From Streptomyces puniciscabiei (GTDB taxonomy: Bacteria; Actinomycetota; Actinomycetes; Streptomycetales; Streptomycetaceae), in contig NZ_VFNX01000001.1 of assembly GCF_006715785.1 (NCBI RefSeq), positions 6,242,001 to 6,306,000 of the forward strand: a DNA stretch of 64,000 nucleotides. The letters are read 5' to 3'. The position numbers and the translations under genes are program-made. The notes beneath the pieces are model-generated. The model was not told where the DNA came from. It searched no databases and worked only from the letters and a program-made list of their open reading frames with translations. Shown piece after piece: positions 8,214 through 16,574 of this stretch. The stretch's first letter is position 1, and each line of letters begins with the position of its first letter.

Positions 8214-9553
8214 CGCGCCCCCTCCGCGGACTCCTGGGCCTGCTCGTCGTCCAGGGGCGCGTGCAGCAGCACCCGCGCCGCCCGGCGGCCCGTGGCGTCC
8301 ACCACGTCCAGCCGCCAGCCCTCGACCTCGACGGTGTCACCGGTGACCGGTATCCGGCCCAGCAGGGTCGCGACCAGGCCGGCCAGGGTTTCGTACGGCC
8401 CCTCGGGCACCCGCAGTCCCACGCGGGCGAGCTGGTCGGCGCGGGCGGCGCCGTCGGCCGAGTACAGGGCCCGGCCCTGCTCGTCCGCCCCGGCGGGGGC
8501 GAGGTCGGGCGTCTCGTGCGGGTCGTGCTCGTCCCGCACCTCGCCGACGACCTCCTCGACGATGTCCTCCAGGGTCGCCACGCCGGCCGTGCCGCCGTAC
8601 TCGTCGATGACGACGGCCATGGTGCGCCGGCCGCCGAGGCGGTCCAGCAGCCGGTCGACGGTCAGGGACTCGGGGACGAGCAGCGGCTCGCGCATCACCT
8701 GGGCGACCGTGCGATGGCGCCGCTGGTCGGCGGGGACGGCCAGCACGTCCTTGATGTGGGCGGTCCCGACGACCGAGTCCAGCGTGCCCTGGTAGACGGG
8801 GAACCGGGACAGACCGGTGGCCCGGGTCGCGTTCGCCACGTCCTCGCAGGTCGCCTGCGCGTCGAGGGCGATGACCTGGACGCGCGGGGTCATCACATTC
8901 TCCGCGGTCAGGTCGGCCAGGTTCAGCGTCCGCACGAACAGCTCGGCGGTGTCCGGCTCCAGCGCGCCCTCCTTGGCGGAGTGCCGGGCGAGGGCCGCGA
9001 GCTCCTGCGGTCCGCGCGCCGAGGCCAGCTCCTCGGCGGGTTCGACGCCCAGCCGGCGCACGACATGGTTGGCCGTGTTGTTCAGGTGTGTGATGAAGGG
9101 CCGGAAGGCCGCGCTGAACAGGCGCTGCGGGTTGCCGACCCGCTTGGCCATGGCCAGCGGCGCGGAGATCGCCCAGTTCTTCGGCACCAGCTCGCCGACG
9201 ACCATCAGGAACACCGTCGACAGCGCCGTACCGAGCACCAGGGCGACCGTGCTCGCCGTGCCTTCCGACAGACCCATGGCCCGGAAAGGACCGGCGAGCA
9301 GCTTGGCGATCGACGGTTCGGCGAGCATGCCGACGACCAGGTTGGTCACGGTGATGCCGAGCTGGGCGCCCGACAGCTGGAAGGTCAGGTTCCGTACGGC
9401 CTTCAGAGCGCCCTGGGCGCCGCGCTCGCCGCGCTCGGCGGCCCGCTCCAGCTCGCCGCGCGCCACCGTGGTCAGCGAGAACTCCGCCGCGACGAAGGCC
9501 CCGCAGGCCATGGACAGCAGGATGGCCACCAGAAGGAGCAGCACTTCGGTCAT
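8210..9553 (-). CDS. CNNM/HlyC-CorC family membrane protein with CBS and CorC_HlyC domains
   Basis: 447-residue paralogue of the next gene: DUF21/CNNM membrane domain over about residues 1-195, two CBS domains (about 210-340, with VTLEDIVEEVVGEV-like text closing the pair) and a C-terminal CorC_HlyC domain (about 350-430). ATG at 9553 (MTEVLLLLVAILL) is preferred over an upstream GTG that adds five residues. The likely role is divalent metal homeostasis at the membrane. It is first in a two-gene operon with an ATGA overlap. A hairpin lies about 100 bp upstream, at the end of the GNAT remnant. Confidence 0.92.
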   Translation of the reverse strand: MTEVLLLLVAILLSMACGAFVAAEFSLTTVARGELERAAERGERGAQGALKAVRNLTFQLSGAQLGITVTNLVVGMLAEPSIAKLLAGPFRAMGLSEGTASTVALVLGTALSTVFLMVVGELVPKNWAISAPLAMAKRVGNPQRLFSAAFRPFITHLNNTANHVVRRLGVEPAEELASARGPQELAALARHSAKEGALEPDTAELFVRTLNLADLTAENVMTPRVQVIALDAQATCEDVANATRATGLSRFPVYQGTLDSVVGTAHIKDVLAVPADQRRHRTVAQVMREPLLVPESLTVDRLLDRLGGRRTMAVVIDEYGGTAGVATLEDIVEEVVGEVRDEHDPHETPDLAPAGADEQGRALYSADGAARADQLARVGLRVPEGPYETLAGLVATLLGRIPVTGDTVEVEGWRLDVVDATGRRAARVLLHAPLDDEQAQESAEGAR

Positions 9554-9648
9554 CGGGTCACCCCCCACCCATGATCGGACAGGGCGCGACGGGACGCGCG
9601 GTGACGGGGACTGGGAGGCTCGCCCATGGGCGGACGCTCACAACCTTT

Positions 9649-9675
9649 CATAGAGGGCCGAGTGCTCCCTCTATG
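9649..9675. terminator. Perfect 9-bp hairpin downstream of the GNAT gene
   Basis: CATAGAGGG-(9 nt)-CCCTCTATG. It lies 31 bp past the stop of the GNAT gene on the minus strand and about 95 bp upstream of the CNNM operon start. On the minus strand it is followed by AAAGGTT with no U-tract. The most likely roles are transcription end of the GNAT gene or an operator for the CNNM genes. Confidence 0.5.
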
Positions 9676-9705
9676 GTAAAGGATGGGCAAAGAGATCCTG
9701 GTTTC

Positions 9706-10132
9706 TCAGTGGGTGAGCGGCTTCACCCAGCGCCGCCAGTGTTCCTCGGCGCCGTAGCCGGCGGCGCTCCAGGCGTGGTGCGCGGTCTCGTTGCGGACCA
9801 GCACCATCGCGTCGGCGCGGCGTCCGCCGAGCCGTACGAACCGCTCCTCGGCCGCGGCCGGCAGTGCCGACCCGATGCCCTGCCGGCGCCGCTCCGGATG
9901 CACCGCGAGCCGGTACAGATGGCAGCGCCAGCCGTCGAAGCCCGCGATCACCGTGCCCACCAGCTCGCCGCCCCGCTCGGCGAGGATCAGCGCCTCTGGG
10001 TCGCGGGCCACCAGCCGCTCCACCCCGTCCCGGTCGTCGCTGACGCTGGTGCCCTCGGCGGCCGTCCTCCAGAAGGCGAGCCACGGCGTCGATGTCGTCA
10101 CGGGCCGCCGGGCGAAGTCGCAGATCGGTCAT
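9706..10132 (-). pseudogene. GNAT acetyltransferase with a one-base frameshift near the N-terminus
   Basis: From ATG at 10132 the frame reads MTDLRLRPAARDDIDAV, a typical GNAT N-terminus, and then degenerates. The downstream part of the domain (LAFWRTAAEGTSVSDD, then VHPERRRQGIGSAL, the acetyl-CoA binding motif) is in another frame that stops at 9706. Minus-strand GTGGCTCGCC at 10084-10075 would read correctly as GTGCTCGCC, so one extra G at 10081-10082 explains the break. Either the gene is broken or the assembly has an error. Without the shift the protein would be about 141 residues and intact. Substrate unknown. A GTG/ATG restart giving a truncated protein from 10101 is possible. Confidence 0.8.
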
Positions 10133-10178
10133 GTGGTCATCGGAGCACGCGGCACGAGGCCCGCGCGGGGATTTCCAT

Positions 10179-10248
10179 CATGCGGACTCATGCGGACTCC
10201 GCACGTGCATTCCTCATGCGGACTCACGTGGATTCCTCATGCGGACTC
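10179..10248. repeat. Four copies of an 11-bp word (CATGCGGACTC) at the end of the LLM gene
   Basis: Copies lie at 10179-10189, 10189-10199, 10215-10225 and 10238-10248. The last contains the stop codon of the LLM oxidoreductase gene. Copies three and four are embedded in a longer near-repeat of about 23 bp (CATGCGGACTCACGT followed by GATTCCT or GCATTCCT text). The pattern suggests local duplication of the gene's 3' end. Confidence 0.8.
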
Positions 10249-11124
10249 CTCACGCAGCCGCTCCATCACCGGCGCGAAGGCCTCCATGTACGGCTCCAGC
10301 ACGGTCAGGTAGGAGAAGCCGAACCGCTCGCGCTGTGCCCGCACCCGCGCCACGATCTCCTCCAGCGGACCGGCCAGCACGATGGGCAGGGCCAGCGCGG
10401 CGTCCAGGGTCAGCTGCGACTGCCGCTCCAGCAGTGGCTTCAGCACGGGCTCCGGGTCGTCGGTGACCGCCACGAGCTGGATGAGCAGGTTCAGCTCCGC
10501 CGGTTCCGCCCGCCCCGCCGCCAGGGCCCGGTAGCGCGCCACCCGCTCGTCCAGCTCCTCGGCGGTGAGCGGCTCCAGCGCACCCGGGGCGGACCCCGGC
10601 CGGGCTCCGGTGAAGGCCGCGATGTCCGCGTGCTCGGCGGTCAGCCGCAGCATCCGGTCGCCGTTGGCGCCGATCAGCAGCGGCACCCGGGACTGGGCGG
10701 GCCGGGGCTGGTGCTCGTCGGAGCCCAGCAGCCGGTCCAGTTCCGCGACCGTGCGCCGCAGGTGGTCCACCCGTTCGCCCGGTGAGCCGTACGGCAGCCC
10801 CGCCGTCTCGTGCTCGGCCGGCACATACCCGGTGCCCAGCCCGAGTTCGAGGCGCCCGCCGGTGAGCGCGTCCGTGGTCGCCACCTCACGGGCCAGCAGC
10901 GCCGGGTTGTAGAACCCCGCGTTGAGCACGAACGTGCCGAGCCGGGGGCGCTCGGTCGCCTCGGCCGCCGCCACCAGGGCCGGGAACGGGGCGGGCATCC
11001 CGAGGTGATCGGGGACGAGGATCACGTCGTAGCCCAGCTCCTCGGCGCGCCGGCACTTCGCGCGCCACTCGGCGGCGGGCGCGGGCGTGAGCAGATTGAC
11101 CCCGAAGCGGAACGGACGCGACAT
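10237..11124 (-). CDS. LLM-class F420-dependent oxidoreductase
   Basis: 295-residue luciferase-like monooxygenase-fold protein. N-terminal FRFGVNLLTP and EELGYDVILVPDHLG, then GRLELGLGTGYVPAEHE and VPLLIGANGDRML, are the hallmarks of the TIM-barrel family that uses F420 (sometimes FMN). Many Streptomyces members are of unknown substrate. ATG at 11124 is preferred over the adjacent 11127. The stop lies inside a short repeat array. The neighbouring MacB-type transporter upstream is on the same strand, 43 bp away, but a shared function is not evident. Confidence 0.9.
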   Translation of the reverse strand: MSRPFRFGVNLLTPAPAAEWRAKCRRAEELGYDVILVPDHLGMPAPFPALVAAAEATERPRLGTFVLNAGFYNPALLAREVATTDALTGGRLELGLGTGYVPAEHETAGLPYGSPGERVDHLRRTVAELDRLLGSDEHQPRPAQSRVPLLIGANGDRMLRLTAEHADIAAFTGARPGSAPGALEPLTAEELDERVARYRALAAGRAEPAELNLLIQLVAVTDDPEPVLKPLLERQSQLTLDAALALPIVLAGPLEEIVARVRAQRERFGFSYLTVLEPYMEAFAPVMERLREESA

Positions 11125-11170
11125 CAACTCTCCCCGTTGACAGGTGGCTTGGGCTACGCCCGCGATTCCA

Positions 11171-13741
11171 TCACTCGTGCGCGATCGCCGCCAGCACGTT
11201 CATCCGCGACGCCCGCAGCGCCGGCAGCAGAGCCGCCACCACGCCCACCACCGCCGAGCCGATCACGACGCCGACGATCGTGCTCCAGGGGAACGCCAGT
11301 GCCGTCAGCCCGCGCAGGGCCAGCACCCGCTGCATGCACACGCCCCACACGAGCCCCAGCGCCAGCCCGAGGACCGCGCCGAACACCGCGATCACCACCG
11401 ACTCCAGCCGGATCATCCGGCGCAACTGCCGTCGCCCCAGCCCGATCGCGCGCAGCAGCCCGATCTCACGGGTGCGCTCCACCACCGACAGGGCGAGGGT
11501 GTTGACCACGCCGAGCACCGCGATGACGATCGCCAGGCCGAGCAGCGCGTACACCAGGTAGAGCAGAACGGCGATCTGGTTGTGGACGAGCTCCTTGTAG
11601 TCGGTCTGGTTGCGCACCTGGACCTGCGGGAACGGCTTCAGCGCGTGCTCCAGCCGGGGGCGCAGGTCCTGCGGTTTCGTGCCGGTGGCCGCGTTGACGT
11701 AGAGCACGGAGTCCTGCGCGTCCGGGGCGTACTTGTCGAGGGTGGCGAGCCCGAAGAAGAGGCCGCCCTGCGCGCCGAAGCCCTCGGCCGTCTCCTGCTT
11801 GGTGAGTGCGGCGACGGTCAGCTCGGCGTGCCGCCCGCCCGGGAAGTCCACCGGCAGGACACTGCCGACGCGCACACCGTGGTCCCGGGCGTAGTCGGCG
11901 TCCATGGCGAGGTGCCCGTCCGCCAGCGCTGCCGCCGTACCGCCCTGGGCGTAGGTGAGGTGCACGACGTCGTCGAGCCGGGGGCCGTACGCGGCGGCGG
12001 CCGTCGTGACCCGGGCACCGTTCGGCAGCCGTACGGCGACCTGGGTGAGCCGCTGCGGTACGACGAGCCCCACACCGCGCGTGCGGGCCACGGTGTTCCG
12101 CACCTCCTGGGTGAACGGCGTGAAGTTGGTGTTCTGGACGATGAAGTCGGCGCCGAGCGTCCGGTCGATCTGCCGGTCGAACGACGCGGACATCGAGGCG
12201 CTCGCCACCGACATCCCGCCGACCAGGGCCAGGCCCACCATGAGCGCGGCGGCGGTGGCGCCGGTACGGCGCGGATTGCGCAGGGCGTTGCGCTGGCTCA
12301 TCAGGCCGACCGGGCCGAACAGCGCGGGGAAGGCCGCGCCCAGCACCCGGATCACCGGCCGCACCAGCAGCGGACCGGCGACGACGGTCGCGATCAGCGT
12401 CAGGGCCACGCCGAGAGCGAGCAGCGAGGCCGCCTGGGCGGTCCTGGTGGCCGCCGCACACCCGGCCAGCGCCGCCGCGCCGACCGTCCCGATCACCGCA
12501 CCGACGACCGCGCGAGTCCGCAACGGCTTGCCCACACCGGCGACTTCGGCGTCCACCAGCGCCGCCATCGGAGAGACGGCCGCCGCGCGCCGCGCGGGCA
12601 GATAGGCGGCCACGAAGGTGACGCCGAGACCGACGACGTACGCCGCGGCGGGCGTGCCCCAGCCGATGACCATCTCCGTGGCCTTCAGGTTCATCCCGAA
12701 CGCGCTCATCAGCCGGATCAGCCCCAGGGCCAGCCCGATCCCGGCCGCGAGGCCGAGCGTCGAACCGACCAGCCCGAGCAGCAGCGCCTCGGCGAGCACC
12801 GAGCGCCGCACCTGCCGCCGGTCCGCACCGAGGGCCCGCAGCAGGCCCAGTTCGCGGGTGCGCTGGGCGATCAGCATGGAGAAGGTGTTGACGATGAGGA
12901 ACACGCCGACGAGGAGCGCGACACCGGCGAAGCCCAGCATCACGTACTTGATCACGTCCAGGAACGTGCCGAGGCTGGCCGCCGCCGACTTGGCCTGTTC
13001 GTTCGCGGTCTTCAGGTCGTAGCTGCCGGTGTCGACCGCCCGGGCGACCCGCCGCTTGAGCTCCGTGTCGGACACGCCCTTGGCCGCGTCCACCGCGATG
13101 CTGGTCGCCCTCGCGGCCGACCCGAGCAGTTCGCGGCCCGCCACCGCCGGGTCCAGGAAGACCAGGGCCGCGCCGGGGTTGGTGGTGGTGAAGGTGGCGA
13201 TGCCGACGACCCGCACCCGGAACACGCCGGGCTGGGCCTGCACGGTCAGCGTGTCGCCGATCCGTACGTGCTTCTTGCGCGCCGTGTCGGCGTCGAGCAG
13301 CGCCTCACCGGCGCCGTGCGGTGCGTGGCCGGAGGTGAGCTGCACCGGGCTGCGGTGAGTGACGTACCAGGCCAGCGCGATGGTCGGAGCGCCGGTGGTC
13401 GGGCCGACGGGCCTGTTGCGGCTGTCGACCACGACCGCGTTCTGCACCGACACCTCGGCACGGGCCGCCGCGACGCCGTCGACCCGCACCACCCGGTCCC
13501 GCAGCGCGGCCGGGAGCGTCTGCACCGAACCGCTCACCCGGGCCGACCTCAGGTCCAGCTGTTTCGGCTGGACCGTCACATCGGCGGCGGTGGAGGCGAA
13601 GAGCCGGTCGAACGTGCGCGTGACGGTGTCGGAGAAGATCAGACTGCCCGCGACGAACGCCACGGACAGGATCACGGCCAGCGCGGACAGCGCGAGCCGC
13701 CCCTTGTGCGCGAGGAAGCTCCTCAGGGTCGCTTTGAGCAC
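11171..13741 (-). CDS. ABC transporter permease, double FtsX/MacB type
   Basis: 856-residue permease with an N-terminal membrane anchor, a large extracytoplasmic MacB-like domain (about residues 45-250), a FtsX domain with three transmembrane segments (about 260-390), a central membrane pair, a second extracellular domain and a C-terminal FtsX domain (about 730-850). GTG start at 13741, 4 bp after the stop of the ATPase gene. MacB-like systems act as mechanotransmission machines or exporters of lipoproteins, peptides or antibiotics. The fused two-FtsX layout is common in actinobacteria. Substrate unknown. Confidence 0.93.
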   Translation of the reverse strand: MLKATLRSFLAHKGRLALSALAVILSVAFVAGSLIFSDTVTRTFDRLFASTAADVTVQPKQLDLRSARVSGSVQTLPAALRDRVVRVDGVAAARAEVSVQNAVVVDSRNRPVGPTTGAPTIALAWYVTHRSPVQLTSGHAPHGAGEALLDADTARKKHVRIGDTLTVQAQPGVFRVRVVGIATFTTTNPGAALVFLDPAVAGRELLGSAARATSIAVDAAKGVSDTELKRRVARAVDTGSYDLKTANEQAKSAAASLGTFLDVIKYVMLGFAGVALLVGVFLIVNTFSMLIAQRTRELGLLRALGADRRQVRRSVLAEALLLGLVGSTLGLAAGIGLALGLIRLMSAFGMNLKATEMVIGWGTPAAAYVVGLGVTFVAAYLPARRAAAVSPMAALVDAEVAGVGKPLRTRAVVGAVIGTVGAAALAGCAAATRTAQAASLLALGVALTLIATVVAGPLLVRPVIRVLGAAFPALFGPVGLMSQRNALRNPRRTGATAAALMVGLALVGGMSVASASMSASFDRQIDRTLGADFIVQNTNFTPFTQEVRNTVARTRGVGLVVPQRLTQVAVRLPNGARVTTAAAAYGPRLDDVVHLTYAQGGTAAALADGHLAMDADYARDHGVRVGSVLPVDFPGGRHAELTVAALTKQETAEGFGAQGGLFFGLATLDKYAPDAQDSVLYVNAATGTKPQDLRPRLEHALKPFPQVQVRNQTDYKELVHNQIAVLLYLVYALLGLAIVIAVLGVVNTLALSVVERTREIGLLRAIGLGRRQLRRMIRLESVVIAVFGAVLGLALGLVWGVCMQRVLALRGLTALAFPWSTIVGVVIGSAVVGVVAALLPALRASRMNVLAAIAHE

Positions 13742-13745
13742 CCGG

Positions 13746-14549
13746 TCAGTCCTCTCGGGTGGTGGCGTGGTCGTCGCCGAGCCGGCCCCGGACGGCGTCG
13801 AACCGCTTCATGCGTTCCAGTACGGCGTCCGCCGTCGGGCGTTCCATGTCGTCCACGATGCGTCCGTCGGCCAGGAACAGCACCAGGTCGGAGTGGGCGG
13901 CGGCGCCGGGATCGTGGGTGACCATGACGACGGTCTGCCCGAGTTCGTCCACCGCCTCGCGCAGAAAGCCCAGCACCTCCAGACCGGCCCGCGAGTCGAG
14001 GTTGCCGGTCGGCTCGTCGGCGAAGATCAGCTCCGGCCGGGAGGCCAGCGCCCGCGCGCAGGCGACCCGCTGCTGCTGACCGCCGGAGAGCTGGGCGGGC
14101 CGGTGCGTGAGGCGGTCGCGCAGGCCGAGCGTGTCGATGACCTGGTCCAGCCACTGCGGATCGGGCTTGCGGCCCGCGATGTCCATGGGCAGGGTGATGT
14201 TCTCGGCGGCCGTCAGCGTCGGGATGAGGTTGAACGACTGGAACATGAACCCGACCCGGTCCCGCCTGAGCCGGGTCAGTTCCCGGTCCCGCAGCCCGGT
14301 GATCTCGGTGTCGCCCAGCCACACCTGGCCCGCCGAGACCGTGTCGAGCCCCGCCAGACAGTGCATCAGCGTGGACTTCCCGGACCCGGACGGCCCCATC
14401 ACGGCGGTGAATCGGCCGCGCGCGATGTCCACGTCCACCGAGTCGAGAGCGATGACGGCCGTCTCGCCGGAGCCGTACGCCTTGGTCAGCCCGCGGGCGC
14501 GGGCCGCGACGGCGCCGCCCGGCGCGTGCTGCGCAGCAGGTGTGGACAA
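13746..14549 (-). CDS. ABC transporter ATP-binding protein (LolD/MacB type)
   Basis: 267-residue ATPase with Walker A GPSGSGKST, the family-specific RRDRVGFMFQSFNL segment, signature LSGGQQQRVACARAL and Walker B ELIFADEPTGNLDS. I take TTG at 14549 (MSTPAAQHAPGG) as start because the region up to the ATG at 14645 reads as non-conserved sequence and would leave only 20 bp before the divergent antitoxin gene. It powers the FtsX-type permease encoded 4 bp downstream. Start assignment is moderately sure; function of the domain is certain. Confidence 0.92.
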   Translation of the reverse strand: MSTPAAQHAPGGAVAARARGLTKAYGSGETAVIALDSVDVDIARGRFTAVMGPSGSGKSTLMHCLAGLDTVSAGQVWLGDTEITGLRDRELTRLRRDRVGFMFQSFNLIPTLTAAENITLPMDIAGRKPDPQWLDQVIDTLGLRDRLTHRPAQLSGGQQQRVACARALASRPELIFADEPTGNLDSRAGLEVLGFLREAVDELGQTVVMVTHDPGAAAHSDLVLFLADGRIVDDMERPTADAVLERMKRFDAVRGRLGDDHATTRED

Positions 14550-14665
14550 GACCGCCTCCCGGTCGCCGGAACCGCCCGTCCCGGGCGAGCGTAGGCGACA
14601 AGCCGGCCCGGCGCACCGATTCACGCGCCCTTGCCTTGCTAGCATTCGGGCGCTAGCGTCGAGGT

Positions 14666-14905
14666 ATGGCGAAGACCCAGCTGAACGTGCGCGTGGACGA
14701 GGGCACCGCCCGCGCCGCCCGCGAACGCGCCCTGGCCCGCGGTATCAGCGTCAACCGCTATATCGAAGAGCTGGTCAGACAGGACACCGGTGAGGCGGGC
14801 CGTACGTTCGTGGAGGCCGCCGCCGACTTCATGAAGCAGTACGAGTCCGTGTTCGCCGAGGAGTTCGCCGAGACCCGCGGCACCGGTGTCGGGGACGGCC
14901 GCTGA
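14666..14905 (+). CDS. Ribbon-helix-helix antitoxin-like protein
   Basis: 79 residues. The first 45 form a MetJ/Arc-type ribbon-helix-helix: strand TQLNVRVDEG, then helices around ARERALARG and VNRYIEELVRQ. The acidic C-terminal tail (FVEAAADFMKQYESVFAEEF) is the sort of segment that binds a toxin. It is followed within 5 bp by the Fic-like gene, the standard antitoxin-toxin order. It probably binds its own promoter in the 116-bp divergent region shared with the ABC ATPase gene. Confidence 0.82.
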   Translation: MAKTQLNVRVDEGTARAARERALARGISVNRYIEELVRQDTGEAGRTFVEAAADFMKQYESVFAEEFAETRGTGVGDGR

Positions 14906-14909
14906 TCCC

Positions 14910-15284
14910 TTGAACGAGCTCAGCATCGACCTCGCCTGGCTCCTCATGCTCGCCGAACAGAAGACACCCGGGGACCCGCAGGTCACCGACTGGGGCGCGC
15001 TGGTCGCCGCCGTCGCCCGGCACCGCGCCGAGATATTCGGCGTGCCCGTCTACGACGACCCGCACGCCCGTGCCGCCTCCCTGCTCCAGTTGCTGATCCA
15101 TCTCCCGGCGCTGGAGCGCTCCAACGCGCTGTTCGCCTCGGCGGTCGCCTATGCCTACCTGGTCGCCAGCGGCGAGAAGGTGGCCACCTCGCCCGAGCAG
15201 GTGCGGGACCTCGCCCGGCTGGTGAAGGAGGGCGCGGCCGGGGTGGACGACATCGCGCGCGAACTGCGCCGCTGGAGCCTGTGA
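14910..15284 (+). CDS. Fic/Doc-like toxin component with degenerate Fic motif
   Basis: 124 residues from TTG at 14910 (MNELSIDLAWLLMLAEQ), 4 bp after the antitoxin stop; a GTG at 14886 overlapping the antitoxin is the alternative. I recall highly similar Streptomyces proteins annotated as the toxin of a Fic-family pair. The centre reads HLPALERSNALFASAVAYAYL, where Doc has HxFx(D/N)(A/G)NKR followed by a helix: the His and the following helix are retained, but the nucleotide-binding G/A-N-G/K-R residues are replaced by ERSN. Catalytic AMPylation or phosphorylation is therefore doubtful; a binding-only role is possible. Confidence 0.72.
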   Translation: MNELSIDLAWLLMLAEQKTPGDPQVTDWGALVAAVARHRAEIFGVPVYDDPHARAASLLQLLIHLPALERSNALFASAVAYAYLVASGEKVATSPEQVRDLARLVKEGAAGVDDIARELRRWSL

Positions 15285-15338
15285 CTTCAGGTGCGGCGCC
15301 GGGGCGCGCGGGCCGCAGGCGCGGGGCCGGGTCCAAGA

Positions 15339-16028
15339 TCAGCGTGCGTCCGGCTCGTCCGGCCGCCAGGCGACCCCGAGCACGCAGTACGAGGTCGGCA
15401 GTGCCGGGCCGTTCTCCGGCAGCAGTACCTGCCGTTGCGGGCCGAGCGTGAGCCCGGCCTCGCGCAGCGCGGCCACCGGCTGCCGGGCCAGATGGCAGCC
15501 GCCGGTCAGCGTGGGCCACACGGTCCGGTCCAGGGAGCGCTGGGTCAGTCTCATCACCCGGCCGCCGCCCTGGCCGTGCTCGAAGAACCGCACCTGTCCG
15601 CCCGGTTTGACCACCCGTCGTACCTCGCCCAGCGCGCGCGCCACGTCCCGGACGCTGCACAGCACCAGGGACAGCACGGCCGCGTCGAAGGCCTCGCTCT
15701 TGACCGGCAGCGCCTCCGCCGCGCCCGGCACCACGTCGACCGGAACCTCGGAACGCAGGGCCGACTCCAGAGCCAACTTCCTGAGCAGCGGCTCCGGTTC
15801 GATCGCGACGACCTCGGCGACGGCACCGGGATAGTGCGAGAAGTTCAGCCCGTTGCCCGCGCCGATCTCGATCACCCGGCCGGACAGCCCGGCCAGCAGC
15901 CGCTGCCGTATCCCGGCCATGCCCATCCGGGTCTCGGCGCTCACACTGCAGCGGGCGTAGAAGCGGGCGAACAGGGGGTGGTGGACGGGACTCCGCGCCA
16001 CCTTGCCGGAGCCGGACAGCAGCCGCAT
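15339..16028 (-). CDS. Class I SAM-dependent methyltransferase
   Basis: 229 residues. Motif I VIEIGAGNGLNF (near residues 53-64), acidic motif II VAIEPEP, motif post-II DAAVLSLVLCSV and VKPGGQVRFFEHG define a UbiE/COQ5-like Methyltransf_11 fold. Start ATG 16028 (MRLLSGSGKV) is supported by the homologous-looking start; the frame upstream is filler. The final residues carry LPTSYCVLGVAWRP. Substrate unknown; similar proteins in Streptomyces are often called phosphatidylethanolamine- or small-molecule methyltransferases without proof. It is convergent with the toxin gene, 54 bp away. Confidence 0.9.
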   Translation of the reverse strand: MRLLSGSGKVARSPVHHPLFARFYARCSVSAETRMGMAGIRQRLLAGLSGRVIEIGAGNGLNFSHYPGAVAEVVAIEPEPLLRKLALESALRSEVPVDVVPGAAEALPVKSEAFDAAVLSLVLCSVRDVARALGEVRRVVKPGGQVRFFEHGQGGGRVMRLTQRSLDRTVWPTLTGGCHLARQPVAALREAGLTLGPQRQVLLPENGPALPTSYCVLGVAWRPDEPDAR

Positions 16029-16119
16029 GGGGAACCTCCCGGGGGGACGGCCTAGGAACAGTGTCCCCCGTGGAAGGCCACCGCACCCCCGGCGCGTGTT
16101 CCCCTGCGCGGGGGCGAGG

Positions 16120-16473
16120 TCAGGCGGGCTGCCACAGCTCGACCCGATTGCCCTCGGGATCGGTGACCCAGCCGAATCGGCCGACGCCCTCCATGTCCTG
16201 CGTCTCGTCGGACACGTCCGCTCCCTTGGCGCGCAATTGCGCGAGCATCGCATCCAGGTCGCGCACCCGGAAGTTGAGCATGGTCTGCTGGGCGCGGGTC
16301 CCGAAGTAGCCGGTCTCGGACTCGAACGCCGCGAACACCGTCGGCCCGGCTCCCTGGCGCCACAGACCGTTCTCGTCGGCGTCCAGGCCCAGGCAGTCGC
16401 GGTACCAGGCGTTCAGGGCAGCCGGGTCGGCAGCCCGCATGAAGTAGCCGCCGATTCCAAGCACACGTTCCAT
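16120..16473 (-). CDS. VOC family (glyoxalase/bleomycin resistance-like) protein
   Basis: 117 residues with the paired beta-alpha-beta-beta-beta modules of the vicinal oxygen chelate fold: GGYFMRAADPAALNAWYRD in the first half and FRVRDLDAMLAQLRAKG, then VTDPEGNRVELWQP, in the second. The final Glu of VELW is the usual metal ligand. ATG 16473 was chosen since the upstream extension is low-complexity. Family members include glyoxalases, dioxygenases and binding proteins; the exact role is not predictable. Confidence 0.9.
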   Translation of the reverse strand: MERVLGIGGYFMRAADPAALNAWYRDCLGLDADENGLWRQGAGPTVFAAFESETGYFGTRAQQTMLNFRVRDLDAMLAQLRAKGADVSDETQDMEGVGRFGWVTDPEGNRVELWQPA

Positions 16474-16574
16474 GCCGCCATCCTGCCAGGACGGCGGCCG
16501 GAAGGTCGGCCGACGGCGTGGGACGGGCCGGGATCCGGTGCTGCCCGGCACCGGATCCCGTACACCGCCCCGGT

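Noticed and set aside
10133..10248. CRISPR-like array suggested by the repeated CATGCGGACTC word
   Set aside because: Units are too short (11 bp), spacing is irregular (10, 26 and 23 bp) and no cas genes are present.
11144..13921. 925-residue plus-strand frame over the FtsX permease
   Set aside because: Antisense shadow of a clear permease gene, rich in His/Arg/Gln.
14510..14645. Longer ABC ATPase start at ATG 14645
   Set aside because: The extra 32 residues are unlike the family, and the start would sit 20 bp from the divergent antitoxin ATG.
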